Below, piece after piece: positions 1 to 11,850 of a stretch of DNA of 64,000 nucleotides. Source of the stretch: Dromiciops gliroides (lineage: Eukaryota; Chordata; Mammalia; Microbiotheria; Microbiotheriidae); the NCBI RefSeq assembly GCF_019393635.1, contig NC_057867.1:5032821-5096820 (forward strand). The letters are read 5' to 3'. How positions within the stretch are numbered: position 1 is the first letter of the stretch; every line of letters begins with the position of its first letter. The notes under the pieces are model-generated. The model ran no database searches and was not told the DNA's origin. It was given only the letters and a program-made list of their open reading frames with translations. The translations under genes were made by a program, and so were the position numbers.

Positions 1-240
1 CTAGGGTATCAACCTTTATGTCTAAATCATGTACCCATTTTGGCCTTATTTTGCTATAAGGTGTAAGATATTGGTCTATGCCCAGTGTCTGCCATACTAT
101 CTTCCAGTTTTCCCAGCAGTTTTTCTCAAAAAGTGAGTTTTTATCTGAGAAGCTGGAGTCTTTGGGTTTATCAAACAGTAGATTACTAAAGTCATTTACT
201 ACTGTATCTCTGCCTCAGTTTCTTTACTTGTAAAATTAGG
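1..240 (-). mobile_element. L1 fragment at the left edge
   Basis: The text around 85-230 (CTTCCAGTTTTCCCAGCAG, then TTTATCAAACAGTAGATTAC) matches the equivalent part of the long L1 near 11210-11320. The fragment is antisense to the plus strand and cut by the window edge. Confidence 0.5.
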
Positions 241-397
241 TCATTAAATGGCTCCTGGTGTATTTTCTCTGTCTTGGAGTCTTAAGTGTTAGTTTGACAT
301 GTATCTGTTCAATTATTATTGAAGAAGATTGGTTATTAATTTCCACAGAACTATATCTCAAAATATAAATTAAACCTTTTTTTCATTATGCTGTTTG

Positions 398-600
398 ACA
401 CAGTGGATAGAAAGCCCTGAATTTAGAATCAGGAAAACCTTCATTCAAAGCTCTCCCTCTGACAATTTGTAGCAGCATAACCCTAGGAAATCCTCTCAAA
501 ATGTCTTTGAGCATCAGTTTCCTCATCTAGAAAATGGGGATAATAATTGGCACCTACCTTAAAAGGCTACTGTGAGGGTGAGTCAGTCAGATAACAAACA
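398..600 (+). repeat. THER1/MIR-type SINE relic
   Basis: A diverged copy running from CACAGTGGATAGAAAGCCC through CAGTTTCCTCATCTAGAAAA and GATAATAATTGGCACCTACC to GTGAGGGTGAGTCAG. These are the successive parts of a mammalian MIR-related element. Confidence 0.55.
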
Positions 601-1760
601 TTTATTAAAGGCCTACTACATGCCAGACACTTTGCTAAGTGTTGGGGATAGGAAAGGAAGCAAAAGACAGTCCTTGTCTGCACAGAGCTCACAATCTAAT
701 GAGGGAGAAAACAAGAAAACAGATCTGTACAAAGAAGCTCTGGCCTGGATCAACAGGAAATGAGAAGGAAAGGAAAAGCAGTGCAATTAAGAGGGCTTAG
801 GGAAAGCTCAGAATTGGGAGTTAGAAGGTGGGATTTGTATTGGGGCTTAGAGGAATCCAGGGAAGCCAGTGCACAGGAGGGAGATCATTCCAGGCATGGG
901 GGACAGACCAGAAGTGCCTAGAGCAAAGAGTTGGAGGGTCTTCTCTGTGGAACAGCCAGGGAGCGAATAGTATGTGTTGGAAAGTCAGGTATAAGAATGC
1001 AAAGGAGGGGGCTAGGCTATGAAGGGCTTTGAAGGCCAACCAGAGAATTTCATATTTGATCCTGGAGACCCATAGGAAGCTCCTGGAATTTATTGGGGAT
1101 GGGGTGGGGGCTTGGTGAAATGATCAGACATGTGCTTTAGGAAAATCACTTTGGGCTGGAGTAGGGAGAGACTTGACAGGCAGACAGACCCTGCCCTCCC
1201 CTCCCAAGTAGGCTGTTGCCATGGTCCAGGCATGGGGTGATGAGGGCTTGGTGGGGGGGAGTGGCAGGGTCAGAGGAGAAAATGGAGCATATTAGAGAGG
1301 TGTTGAAAAGGTTAAATTGATAGGTCTCGGAAACAGACTAGATATGAAGGGTCAGAGAGACTGCAGAGCAGAGGATGACCCACGTTCTGAGCTTGAGGGA
1401 CTAGGAGGATGGAGGCATGCTAAAAAGGGAAGGTAAGGGGCATCTAGGTGGCCCAGTGGATAAAGCACCAGCCCTGGATTCAGGGGGACCTGAGTTCAAA
1501 TCTGGCCTCAGACACTTGACACTTACTAGCTGTGTGATCTTGGGCAAGTCACTTAACCCTCATTGCCCTGGGTGGGGGGGAAGATTATTAAACTAGGAGC
1601 TCCTTAAGGGCAGGGATTTTTAAAAAAGGGAAGGTAGAATTCTAGTGGAGAGGGCATAGAGGAAAGATAACGACTTTGATTTTAGACATATTAAGTTTAA
1701 GATGTCTAAAAGGCAGTTGGAGATGGGAGACTGGAGGTCAGCAGAGATTAGGACATGAAC
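590..1760 (+). repeat. Ancient interspersed repeat of uncertain class
   Basis: Begins ACATTTATTAAAGGCCTACTACATGCCAGACAC and continues with the GGCATGGGGGACAG, AGGGCTTTGAAGGCCAACC, TTTGGGCTGGAG and TAAGTTTAAGATGTCTAAAAGG segments typical of an old family. Other pieces lie at 25488-25990, 31030-31240, 49930-50420 and 55590-55680. A WSINE1-type SINE interrupts this copy at 1437-1580. Confidence 0.55.
1437..1580 (+). mobile_element. WSINE1-type marsupial SINE
   Basis: GGGGCATCTAGGTGGCCCAG head through the CTAGCTGTGTGATCTTGGGC core to CTCATTGCCC. Inserted into the older repeat around it. Confidence 0.85.
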
Positions 1761-2127
1761 TAACGTATGCAAAGTACTTTGCAAACACGAAATCACTAAA
1801 GATGTATCAGCTATTGTGAAATGAATCTAATGTTAATGTCCCTTTCCAACACTTGGCATGGAATAGTCCATTGGTAGAGGAAGGCTTCCCATGTACCTGT
1901 TGAAAAGCAGGCATTGTTCCCAGAGAAGATGGTGCCTGACCCTCTGGAGCGCCAAACCTGATGGAGAAGAGATGGAGGTCAGTATAAGGATGGGATTATA
2001 ATGTGACCTTAAAAACCACAAAACGTGGAAACCAGAAGTGCCACGTGGAACTGCTATAGCCACCACACTCATCACCTTGGGAAGACTCCTGCTTCCTCTG
2101 GGATTGCCATTAGAACCTCACACACAT

Positions 2128-2290
2128 GGGGCAGCTAGGTGATGCAATGGATAGAGCACCAGCCCTGGAGTCAGGAGGACCTGAGTTCAAATCTGGTCTC
2201 AGTCACTTGACACTTACTAGCTGTGTGACCCTGGACAAGTCACTTAACCCCAATTGCCTCACAAAAAACCAAAACAAAACAAAACAAAAA
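2128..2290 (+). mobile_element. WSINE1-type SINE with target duplication
   Basis: Full head-to-tail copy ending in an AAAAC-rich tail. Flanked by direct repeats of AACCTCACACACA (about 2114 and 2289), a clear target-site duplication. Confidence 0.9.
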
Positions 2291-2329
2291 CCTCACACAC
2301 ACAATGGGATAGCACCACTGTCCTAAAAG

Positions 2330-3259
2330 GATGGCTTTTATTTTTGGAAAGAGTTGAAAGAAGTTGAAGTCCCAAACCATGTACCTGGCCCCTAAGTTGA
2401 TTGTTGATTACTCAATACATATGATTTGGGGTCCCAGGAGTCTGAGAGAATAAAGGAATCCAAAGCAGGTTTCTAGTGGGAATATAAATTGGCTCTCAAG
2501 ACAATTCTCAGAGGGGATTCTCAGACTCTTCTGGTTGAGAGCAAGCCTTGAAATATGTTTATAGCCACTCTCTGAATATTTTGAAGGTCAGAAAGCACTC
2601 CTCTCTCTGTCCTGGGTCTGTACTGTTTAGGTCCTGGATCTCATGGGCAAGATTCCTCAACAGCCACACCTAAAGAAAGACCTCTTGAAACTAGTCATCA
2701 GCAGGGTCCATGCAGCCCCCTTTCATTCATCCAGGTCCTCTTTCACATTTTTCCTTATTTGTGTGTTTTTACCCACTTCCTTAATGGTTTGGGGGTGCAG
2801 GGGAGGCAACAGGTTGTGTAAAATGATTTTTAAGGTGCCTCTAAGACCCCTCAAGTCAATGATTCTAAAACAGGGGTTCCACACCTCTTGTGTCATGGCC
2901 CCCTTCAGCAGCCCAGTGGAGAAGCCCACGGACCCCTTCTCAGAACGAGGCTTTTAAATTATTAGATTTCATTTCGATTACGAAACCTTTTCCCTGGGAA
3001 GCAAGAGAGCTCGTTGCCATGGTTACAGGAAACAGGACAGCCACACAGCTCATGCGTCAGTGTGCATAGAGGTTCTAAACAGGTGATGGATTTTGCTAGG
3101 AAGCAGAAGCCGGAATCCCAGGTTTGTTGGAGTCCGTCTTTTTTTTATCTATTTGATTTCTATTTATCTGTATATTGGGACAATATTGGTTTCATAAAAG
3201 GAGTCTCTTAGAGGAACTCACTTTTTCTATCAGGAGTTTCAGGGTCCTATTCTGCATTG
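2330..3259. other. No gene recognised
   Basis: AT-balanced sequence with only short chance frames. There is a diverged repeat scrap around 2850-2960 (AAAACAGGGGTTCCACACCTCTTGTGTCATGGCC). No coding or RNA signal seen. Confidence 0.4.
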
Positions 3260-4950
3260 GGTAATATTTTAAATAAGTTTTTATTGATATTTTCTCTTTC
3301 TTATATCATCCTAATCATTCCATGTATCCTTCACCCTTCCCTCTTCCACAGAGCCATCCTACATAAGAAATAGTATTTTTTTAGAGAGGGGAAAAAATTG
3401 GCACAACTGCTTACTCCATTGAAAATGTCCAAAAACCTGTGCATTGGGTGCCACCTGTGGCCCTCCCACCTCCCCAAAGGGTTGGTTGGGGGGGGGGGGG
3501 CTTCTCATATCATTTCATTCGGGTCTCATTTGATCTTTATCATTCTGCTCCATTCACTTTTGATTTTTTGATGTGTCATTATTCTTTCCATTGAGATGGT
3601 TGTAGTTACTAGGCAGATTATCTTCTTGGATTTACTCACTTTACTTTGCATCAGTTCATGGAGATCTTTCCATGCTTCTTTGTATGCATCACATACATCA
3701 TTTTTCATAGCACAGTAATATACCATGACATGCATGTACCAATGATTGGCATTGATTTTATTTCCAATTCGATACTATCACAAAAAACGCTTCTATAAAT
3801 ATTTTGGTGTATATGGGGACTTCTTTCTTGATGGCTTCCTCAGGGAATAAGTCCCATAATTGAGTCTCTGGTCAAAGGGACGGACATCTTAGTAAGCAAT
3901 GTAAATGGTTTTTTTGTGATCCTAAATATTGTCTCTCAAAGCCTATACTCTGTTGGGGTTTGGCACAAAAGATTGCTGCATTTTTTTCCAGAGGCTTTTT
4001 CTGTATTTACTGAAATGATTTAATGAAATGTGGTTTTGGAAATTTAGGTTTTTAATATGATTAATCATGTTGATTGTTTTCCTAATATTGGACCATCCTT
4101 GCATCCCTGGTATAAATTCTACTCGGTCATATTGAATGATTTTTTTTGGATAAATTGCTGCAGTCTCTGTTTGGCAACATTTTATTTCAAATTTTTGAGT
4201 CAATATGTATTAATGATATGGGCCTATAATTTTTCTTTTGTGTTTTTCATTTTCCTGGTTTAGGTATTTAGGATGATATTTGTCTCATAAAAAGATCCTG
4301 GTAGGGTGCTTTCTTTTTCAATTTTTGAGAATAATTTGTGAAGTGTGGGTACTAATTGTTATGTAAAAGCTTGATAGTATTCTCCTATAAATCCATCAGG
4401 ACCAAGAGGTTGTTTTCCCCTTTGGTAGTTGCTTTTTACAGCTAGATCTATTACCTTTCCTGAGATTGGGTTATTTAAGATCTCTGTCTGGTCTCCTGAG
4501 ACTTTGGTTTTTTTTTTATTTTTGAAGGTATCCTCTATTTCTTTTGTGTTCACAGTTTTGTTAGCATATAATTGCACGTAATATGTTCTCATTATCCTTT
4601 GTATTTCTGCTGGTTTTGTTGTGATTTCACCTTGTATTTGGTTGATTTGATTTTCTGCCATCTTTTAAATCAGATTAGCTAAGGGTTTATCCATTTCATT
4701 AGTCATTTAAAAGAACCAGCTTTTAGTTTTATTTATCATTTCTATGATGATGTTTGTTTCTAATTTATTTCCCCTCTCATTTTTAATATTTTGGTGTGCT
4801 TATTTTAGGTTTATTTGTTGGCATTCTAATTTTTTTAATGCAAATTCAGTTCATCAATCTTCTCTGATTCTATTAGGTTAATACATGTTTGTAGGGATGT
4901 GATTGAAGAAGGATTATTATCAGGAGATGTTTTATAATACCTGAGTATTT
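3260..4950 (-). mobile_element. Internally deleted L1, antisense
   Basis: From 3260 the plus strand reads the reverse of an L1 3' end (TTGGCATTGATTTTATTTCC, ATATTTTGGTGTATATGGGG). From about 3920 it jumps into ORF2. The minus strand over 4359-4661 encodes AENQINQIQGEITTKPAEIQ and LGPDGFIGEYYQAF, matching the L1 reverse-transcriptase N-terminal segment (GPDGFTAEFYQ). Only about 100 codons stay open, so it is dead. Confidence 0.82.
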
Positions 4951-6077
4951 GAAATCTTGTCGGATCTTGTGCAGTGATTACCAGCCCTGTCTGTGTTCAT
5001 GGACTCAGGCCAGCCTGACTGGTGCATCTGCAGACGTTTTACTACCAAAAGGCATTTATTTCTTACAACCCCTAATCTGCCTCTTGTCTCCCGAGGGGGT
5101 TGTCACGTCAGCTCTAGGTTGTCAGGGGAAACAGCGCCTAGTCTGAATTTGCTTCTTTGGTGGAGAAAGGTCACCTGGTCACCTCTGTGCACACATCACT
5201 GCCCACGGTTCTGATCCTTGCTTACTGGAATCATCCGGTTCTTATGATTCATTGTATGCTTTTGATGAACAAAAAACAGGAGCAAAATATATTATTGATG
5301 GGCATTGCTTGGTTTTGTCTGTAAAAATACCAGTGAACCTGACACTTAAGATTTGCTTATTCCTGGTGATAGACATGAAGCAGGGTCTGGCCAGCTGCAG
5401 GGAAAGGAAAAAAAGCTCAGGTTTGGTCTGGAGAGAGAACGCCTGTTAGGTTCAAATTCGGTTCCTCATTTGGCAGGATCAGACAAGAGTTTCCCAATGC
5501 TGCAGCATACGCTTTGTGCAGATGCTCGATTAAATGAATGAATGCATGCATGGAGCCAGAACAGCTTTCTCACATTGGAAGGCAAAACATGTTAGAATGG
5601 GAAATAAAAGCCCATTAATATTCTGGGGATGGAAATTTCTGGAAATGAAACACCAGAGGAATTATTTTTAAAAGTTGAAATGCCAACTATGAAAGCTTCA
5701 CGTGTAATTGCTTTCTGGAACTGCTGTGAGCAAGAAACCATTTTGACAGTTATAAAGTCAGTCACACAATGGGCTGGTGTCTGGCCCTGCTGCACCTTGA
5801 TGTTACGTCTATGACTCAAAGGATAAGAAAGAACAACGTTCTCACCAATTAGCTTCAATTTCTACACCTGTGATCTACACCTGTGAACGATTTTTGAAAT
5901 TTTTCATTATTTACTAATAGTCCCTAATACCAGTACTCAAATGAGAAAATGAGAATTAAAATCTCAAAGCATCAAACTCCAAAATATTTATTTACCTTTT
6001 CATTTTAAAATAATTTTTGGTAAAAATACCAATTTTGGTATTTTTGCACTCTCCTTGACAAATACCATAAGTAGTTT
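4950..6077. other. No gene recognised
   Basis: Mostly unique-looking sequence with short frames below 90 codons on both strands. No domain, RNA gene or intact repeat was identified. Confidence 0.4.
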
Positions 6078-7140
6078 CTTTTTATAAATGAGTTTTTATT
6101 ATTTTTTTCTGTTCTTTACATTAGTTATTGCAAATATTCCTCATTTTCCCATCCCAGACAGCTATCCCATATAGCATAGTATTTTTTAGAGAGTAAAAAA
6201 AATCAACACTAATGATTAATATGTAAGAAGAGTTCAAAATCATATACAATGTGTGACACCTGTGGACCTCCTACCTCCATGAAGGGGTAGGTTGAGGGTG
6301 TTCTCTCATTGGTTGTTGTCCTTTGTGCTAGAAGGGGACCAGAATGACATCACTTATGTCAGGGTCAAGGTACAGTATGTCTGACTGGCTGATCAGACCC
6401 ATATGAGCTTGGAAGGCTCTACCCCAGGTTGGACACAAATAGTCCATATCCATATGAACATATAAGTGCCCTCACATTTTCTCATTGGAGTTCTGTTTGA
6501 ACTTTATAATTTTGTTACATTTACTTTTAATTTTTTTGGTGTGTGACTGTTCTTTCCGTTTACACTGTAGTTACCACGTACATTGTTTTCTTGGCTCTGC
6601 TTACCTGACTCTACATCAGTTCGTATAGATCTTTCTATGCTTCCCTGTATTCATCACACACATCATATCTTATAGCACATCCCATGACATTCATGTATGG
6701 CAGCTTGTTTAGCCATTACTCAATTGATGGGCATCTACTTTGTTTTGAATTCTTAGCTACCAGGGGGAAAAAAGTGCTGCTATAAATATTTTGTAGTAAA
6801 TGGGGACTTTCTCCTTATCAAATGCTTCCTTGGGGTATAAGCCCAGTGATGGCACCTCTGGTTAAAAAGCTATAGACATTTTAGTAATTTTATTTGTTTA
6901 ATTCCAAATTGCTTTTCAAAATAGCTGGACCAATTCACAGCTCCACCAACAATGTTGGAGCATGCCTATCATTCTACATCCCCTCCAATATTGTTTTGAT
7001 TTGTGTTTTTCTTATTATTAGTGATCTGGAGCATTCCTTCATGTAGTTGGGAATATTTTGCAATTCTTTTGAGAACTGTTTTTTCATATCTTTTAAAAGC
7101 TTATCTGCTGAGAAATGGCTATTTGTTCATATCTGAAAAT
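6078..7140 (-). mobile_element. L1 3' region, antisense
   Basis: Starts AAATGAGTTTTTATTATTTT, then CACCTGTGGACCTCCTACC, AATTGATGGGCATCTACTTTG, CTCCACCAACAATGTTGGAG and TTATTATTAGTGATCTGGAGC. The order matches the other L1 copies here. Many small changes; no open ORF2. Confidence 0.78.
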
Positions 7141-7770
7141 GTTTGACTCACTTGACAATTGAGACCATTACCTCTCTGTTAAGGAGGTAGATAGCATGCT
7201 TCATGGTTGGTCCTCTGGCATAGACCTTGGTCACTACATTGATCAGGGCCCTTATGTCTTTCACAATGTTGTTATCACTGTATGGATTCTTCTCCTGGCT
7301 CTGCTTGCCCCACTCTGAATCAAGCCCCATAAATCTTCCCATTTTTTTTCTGAAATCATGCCACTCATCACTTCCCACAGTACATTCATATAACACAATC
7401 CACAGAGCCATTCACCAGTTGATGCATACCTTCTTGAATCCCAGATTTTTGCCATGACATCCTCGTACACATGGATTCCTTCCCACTCTATTTGATTTCC
7501 TTGGGGAAGTGGCTAGATCAAAAGGTTTAGTTTAGTGCAGTTTAGTGGTTTCTGAGTTATACCTCCAAATTGCTTTCTGTAATGGGGGGGGGGAGACTAA
7601 TTCACAGATCTAGCAACAGTGCACCAGTGTGCCTGTTTTCCTGCAGTATCTCCAACAACTGTCACTTTGATTCTCTGTCATTTTTGCCACTCTGGTAGGA
7701 TGTGAGGTGAATGTCAGGGCTACTCTAAGATACATAATCCATTTTCAACCAACTTCTTCATTGTGTGATT
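7141..7770 (-). mobile_element. Second L1-like 3' piece, antisense
   Basis: A separate start (ACCATTACCTCTCTGTTAAGG) is followed by TCTTCTCCTGGCTCTGCTTG, ATTCACCAGTTGATGCATACC, TTTCCTTGGGGAAGTGGC and CTAGCAACAGTGCACCAGTG. The layout is that of an L1 3' end, but the subfamily differs from the neighbouring copy. Confidence 0.5.
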
Positions 7771-8065
7771 TTTAAAAAATTTATATCCTCATCCATACTT
7801 CAAGGTATTATGGCATAATAGCCAGAGAGCTATTATGTTGGGTTTAAGTCCAACCTAATAACAGACACATAATAACAGCTTTGGGACCCTATTGTTAGAG
7901 TTTTCTTACCTAGATGTTGGCAAGGAAATTCTAGGTCTAGTACCTATCCTATGCATTTGGAAATTATTATGGTCTATGGTATAAGCCTGTTTTGTTGTTG
8001 TTGTTGTTGTTTTGTTTTTGTTTTTTGCCAAAATGGCATCCAGAATTTCTGGGAGTTCCTATCCT

Positions 8066-8226
8066 CTCATTTATTTATTTATTTATTGGGGTGGGGCAAT
8101 GGGAGTTAAGTGACTTGCCCAGGGTCACACAGCTAGTAAGTGTCAAGTGTCTGAGGCTGGATTTGAACCTCAGGTACTCCTGAATCCAGGGCTGGTGCTT
8201 TATCCACTGCGTCACCTAGCTGCCCC
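8066..8226 (-). mobile_element. WSINE1-type SINE, antisense
   Basis: TTTA-rich tail, then GGGGCAATGGGAGTTAAGTGACTTGCCC, ending CACCTAGCTGCCCC. Confidence 0.88.
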
Positions 8227-8399
8227 TATTTATTTTTTTAAATAGATTTTTATTTATATATTTTGGTTTTTTTTACATCACCATAGTTTTCCCTCTCCAT
8301 CTCAGAGAGCCATCTCATAAAACAACTAGTATTTTTAATAGTATTCTATTTATTTTTTCCAATTACATGTAAAGATAGTTTTCAACATTTAAAAAAATC

Positions 8400-8579
8400 C
8401 TATTATTTATTTATTTTATTTATTTATTTTATTACTTTTTTTTGGCAGGGCAATGAGGGTTAAGTGACTTGCCCAGGGTCACACAGCTAGTAAGTGTCAA
8501 GTGTTTGAGGTCTGATTTGAACTCAGGTCCTCCTGAATCCAGGGCTGGTGCTTTATCTACTGTGCCACCTAGCTGCCCC
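8400..8579 (-). mobile_element. WSINE1-type SINE, antisense
   Basis: Long TTTA/TTTT tail, GGCAATGAGGGTTAAGTGACTTGCCC, core, and CACCTAGCTGCCCC end. Confidence 0.88.
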
Positions 8580-8612
8580 TAAAGCTGATATGACCCACAG
8601 CCCAGCCCCTAC

Positions 8613-8795
8613 TTTTTTTTCTTTTTCTTTTCTTTTTCTTTCTTTTTTTTTTTTTGTGGTGGGGCAATGCAGGTTAAGTGATTTGCCCAGGGTCACACAG
8701 CTAGTAAGTGTCAAGTGTCTGAGGCCGTATTTTGAACTCAGGTCTTCCTGAATCCAGGGCTGGTGCTTCATCTACTGCACCACCTAGCTGCCCCC
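8613..8795 (-). mobile_element. WSINE1-type SINE, antisense
   Basis: Pyrimidine-rich tail, GGGGCAATGCAGGTTAAGTGATTTGCCC, ending CACCTAGCTGCCCCC. It lies 33 bp from the previous SINE. Confidence 0.88.
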
Positions 8796-9135
8796 TCAAC
8801 ATTTATTTTTGTAAGATTTTGAGTTCACATTTTTCTCTCTTCCTCCCTTTCCTCCTCCCTTCCCTCCTCCCTCCCCAAGACAGCAAGCAATCTGATAAAG
8901 GTTATATGGTACAATCATGATAAACATATTTCTATATTAGTCATGAAGAACTAGTATTTTTTAAGATGAAATAAAATGGAAGAGAAAAAAATCAGTATCA
9001 ACATATCAGAAAAGTCTGGAAATATGTGCAAGGTATAATGTATAACATGGGTGGACCTACCACCTCTGCAAAGGGGAAGGATGAGAGGATGAAGGTGTCT
9101 TCTCATGGCTTGTATTTCAGGCTGTGCTTATTCTT

Positions 9136-9284
9136 TTTTTAAATTTAATTTATTTTTTTAATTAATAAAGTATTTTATTTTTTTCCCGTTACACATAAAG
9201 ATAGTTCTCAACTTTTGTTTATACAAGCTTTCCAATTTCAGATTTTTCTCCCTCCCTCCCCCTCCCCTAGACACCAGGCAATCT

Positions 9285-9326
<42 letters not shown>

Positions 9327-9592
9327 TCAAAATAGAAAAACAACAGCACCAAAACCAAAAGAAATAGTATGGTTCATTCAGCATCTATACTCCACAGTTC
9401 TTTTTTTTTCCTGGAACTCTTCTGTACCATTGCATTGGTGAGAAGAATATAGTCCATCACAGTAGATCAACACTCAATGTTGATGATACTGTGTACAATG
9501 TTCTTCTGGTTCTGCTCATCTCACTCATCATCAGCCCATGCAAGACCCTCCAGGTTTCTCTGAACTCCTCCTGCTCATCATTTCTTACACGT
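9136..9592 (-). mobile_element. 5'-truncated L1 inserted in the long L1
   Basis: Bounded by GTGCTTATTCTT at about 9126 and 9593, a target duplication. It contains CCCGTTACACATAAAGATAG, a (TA)n run, and ATTGCATTGGTGAGAAGAATATAGTCC. Confidence 0.7.
9282..9321. repeat. (TA)n microsatellite
   Basis: About twenty uninterrupted TA units within an L1 piece. Confidence 0.9.
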
Positions 9593-10409
9593 GCTTATTC
9601 TTTATAATTCTGCAAGATTCACTTTTGATATTTTTGTGGTTGTTTTTCCCATTTATATTGTTATAGTTATTGTTTACATTGTTTTCTTGGCTCTGCGGAT
9701 TTCACTCTATCAATGCAGAGATCTTTCCATGGTTTTCTGTATCTATCACATTCACCATTTTTATAGCAGAGTAATATTCATGTACTACAATTAGTTTAGT
9801 CATCCCCCAATTGATGGGCATGCACTTTTTTCCAGTTCTTTACTCTCTCAAAAAGTCCTCCTTATATTCTGGTGTATTTGGGGACTTTCTTTTTATCATT
9901 AGCTCCTTGGGTTATAAGCATAATAATGGAATTGCTGGATCAAAGTGTTTGGATTTTTTCATCACTTTATTTGTGTAATTCCAAATTCCTTTCCACAATA
10001 GTTATACTGAGTCACAGCTCCACCAACAATGCACTAATGTGCCTATCATTCCACAACCCCTTCAGTATGGACTATTCCCATCTTTTATCATCTTTTGCCT
10101 ATTTTCAGGGTGCTAAGTAAAACTTTGAGATTGTTTTGATTTTCATTTCTCTTATTATTAGCAATTTGAACCCTTTTTAATGTGGAGGTCAATAGTTTTC
10201 AATTCTTCTTTTGAAAATAGTTCATATCCTTTGAGTACTTATCTATTGGGAAATGGCTTTTGTTCATATATATGTTTGTGTATGAATATGTATGTGTGTA
10301 TATATATATGCATATATATCATATTGTCTATATACCTTGTGTACTAAACCCTCATCAGAGAAATTTGATATAAATTTTTTTCATTTGACTGCTTTCCTTT
10401 ATTTTAATA

Positions 10410-10820
10410 TACTCCTTTATTTTTTAATTTTATTTTTACTTCAAGTTCCAAATTATCTGGCCCCTCTACCACTCAGTGAGAAGGCAAGAAATATAATACC
10501 CGTCATACATATGAAGTCATGAAAACATATTTCCACATTAGCCATGTTCCAGGGCAGGGAAAGAAAGAAAAATAAAGAAAAAACATGAATCCATCAGTTT
10601 TCTATCTGGAGGTAGTTTAAATAGTATTTATATCATGAGTCTTTTGGAGTTGTGGTGGATCAGAATAACTTAAGTCATTCATAGTTCCTCATTGTACAGT
10701 GTTTCCATTACCATGTATAATGTTCTCCTGGTTCTGCTCACTTCACTTTGCACCAGTGCATATAAACCTTCTCAGGTATTTCTGAAACCATCCCCATCAA
10801 CATTTCTTACAGCACAATAA
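10410..10820 (-). mobile_element. L1 3' piece inserted in the long L1
   Basis: TTTTTTAATTTTATTTTTACTTCAAGTTCC start, CTGGTTCTGCTCACTTCACTTTGC, and ATTTCTTACAGCACAATAAC end. The host L1 text resumes at CTTATCCTAGGTGCATTAATTTTC. Confidence 0.55.
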
Positions 10821-10950
10821 CTTTTTCTTCTTATCCTAGGTGCATTAATTTTCTTTATGGAGAAGCTCTTCAGCTTCATGTATTCAAAGTTATCTATTTC
10901 ATCTTTTGTGATTGCCTCTGTCTATTTTTTGGTTAAGAATCCATCTCTTA

Positions 10951-11080
10951 GGGACAGCACTGGCCCTGGAGTCAGGAAGACCTGAATTCAAGTCTGGCCT
11001 TAGACACTTGACACTTACTAGCTGTGTGACCCTGGGCAAGTCACTTAACCCCAATTGCCTCACCAAAAAAAAAAAAAAAA
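10951..11080 (+). mobile_element. 5'-truncated WSINE1-type SINE
   Basis: Lacks the tRNA-like head and begins GGGACAGCACTGGCCCTGGAG. Ends CCAATTGCCTCACC plus a pure A tail. Flanked by GAATCCATCTCTTA at 10937 and 11081. Confidence 0.9.
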
Positions 11081-11373
11081 GAATCCATCTCTTACTGATA
11101 GATGTGATCTATGGTCTGCTTCTCTTCTAATTTTTTAATAGTAAAATCACATACACATTTAGAAAGTATTGTGAAACATAATGTAAGGTATTAGTCGGAG
11201 CCTCATTTCTGCCAGACTACTTTCCAGTTTTCCTATCAGTTTTTTAAAAAAAATCAAATAGGGAGTTATTTCCTAAGTAATTTGTGTTTTCCTGTTTATC
11301 AAACACTGGGTAATTGAGTGGCATTGTTTCTTATTCTCCCTTCTCTAGTCTGTTCCATTGATTTACCTCTCTG

Positions 11374-11532
11374 GGTTTTTGTTGTTGTTGTTGTTTTTTG
11401 GCATGGCAATGAGGGTTAAGTGACTTGCCCAAAGTCACACAGCTAGTGTCAAGTGTCTAAGGTCAGATTTGAACTCAGGTGCTCCTGAATCCAGGGCTGG
11501 TGCTTTATCCACTGTTCCACCTAGCTGCCCTC
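11374..11532 (-). mobile_element. WSINE1-type SINE, antisense
   Basis: GTT-rich tail; flanked by TACCTCTCTG at 11364-11373 and 11533-11542. Confidence 0.9.
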
Positions 11533-11699
11533 TACCTCTCTGTTTTTTAACCAGTGTCAGGTGGTTTTGATGCCTGCTGCTTTATATATAGTTTTTACAT
11601 AGTTTGATCTCTTGAAGTGATATTTCCCCTTTGTCCATACCTCTATTTATTATTTCTCTTGATATTCTGTATCTTTTGTTTTTCCAAATGAATGTTATT

Positions 11700-11850
11700 G
11701 GGGCAGCTAGATGGCGCAGTGGTTAAAGCACCAGCCCTGGATTCAGGAGTACCTGAGTTCAAATCCGGCCTCAGACACTTAACACTTACTAGCTGTGTGA
11801 CCCTGGGCAAGTCACTTAACCCCCATTGCCCCGCAAAAAAAAAAAAAAAA
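11700..11850 (+). mobile_element. WSINE1-type SINE with target duplication
   Basis: Complete copy with a pure A tail. Flanked by CCAAATGAATGTTATT at 11684-11699 and 11852-11867. The perfect repeats suggest a fairly young insertion. Confidence 0.93.

Larger units (their letters stand above)
8337..8945 (-). mobile_element. L1 3' piece inserted in the long L1
   Basis: Flanked by AACTAGTATTTTT at about 8325 and again at about 8950, a target duplication. The body is a second L1 3' end (TTTTCCAATTACATGTAAAG, then AGACAGCAAGCAATCTGATA). It is itself split by the two SINEs at 8400-8795, which are bounded by TCAACATTT repeats. Confidence 0.65.

Noticed and set aside
260-301. Reading the finding with these coordinates as DNA positions
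   Set aside because: Those numbers are protein residues of the TNIP-like product; the DNA location is 19163-19288. Window bases 260-301 themselves hold nothing notable.
4359-4661. 100-codon minus-strand frame as a host gene
   Set aside because: It is L1 ORF2 sequence (LGPDGFIGEYYQAF) within a broken copy.
8553-8771. Many short frames reading [17 protein letters not shown] or [16 protein letters not shown]
   Set aside because: These are sense and antisense translations of the SINE core and recur at every copy in the window.
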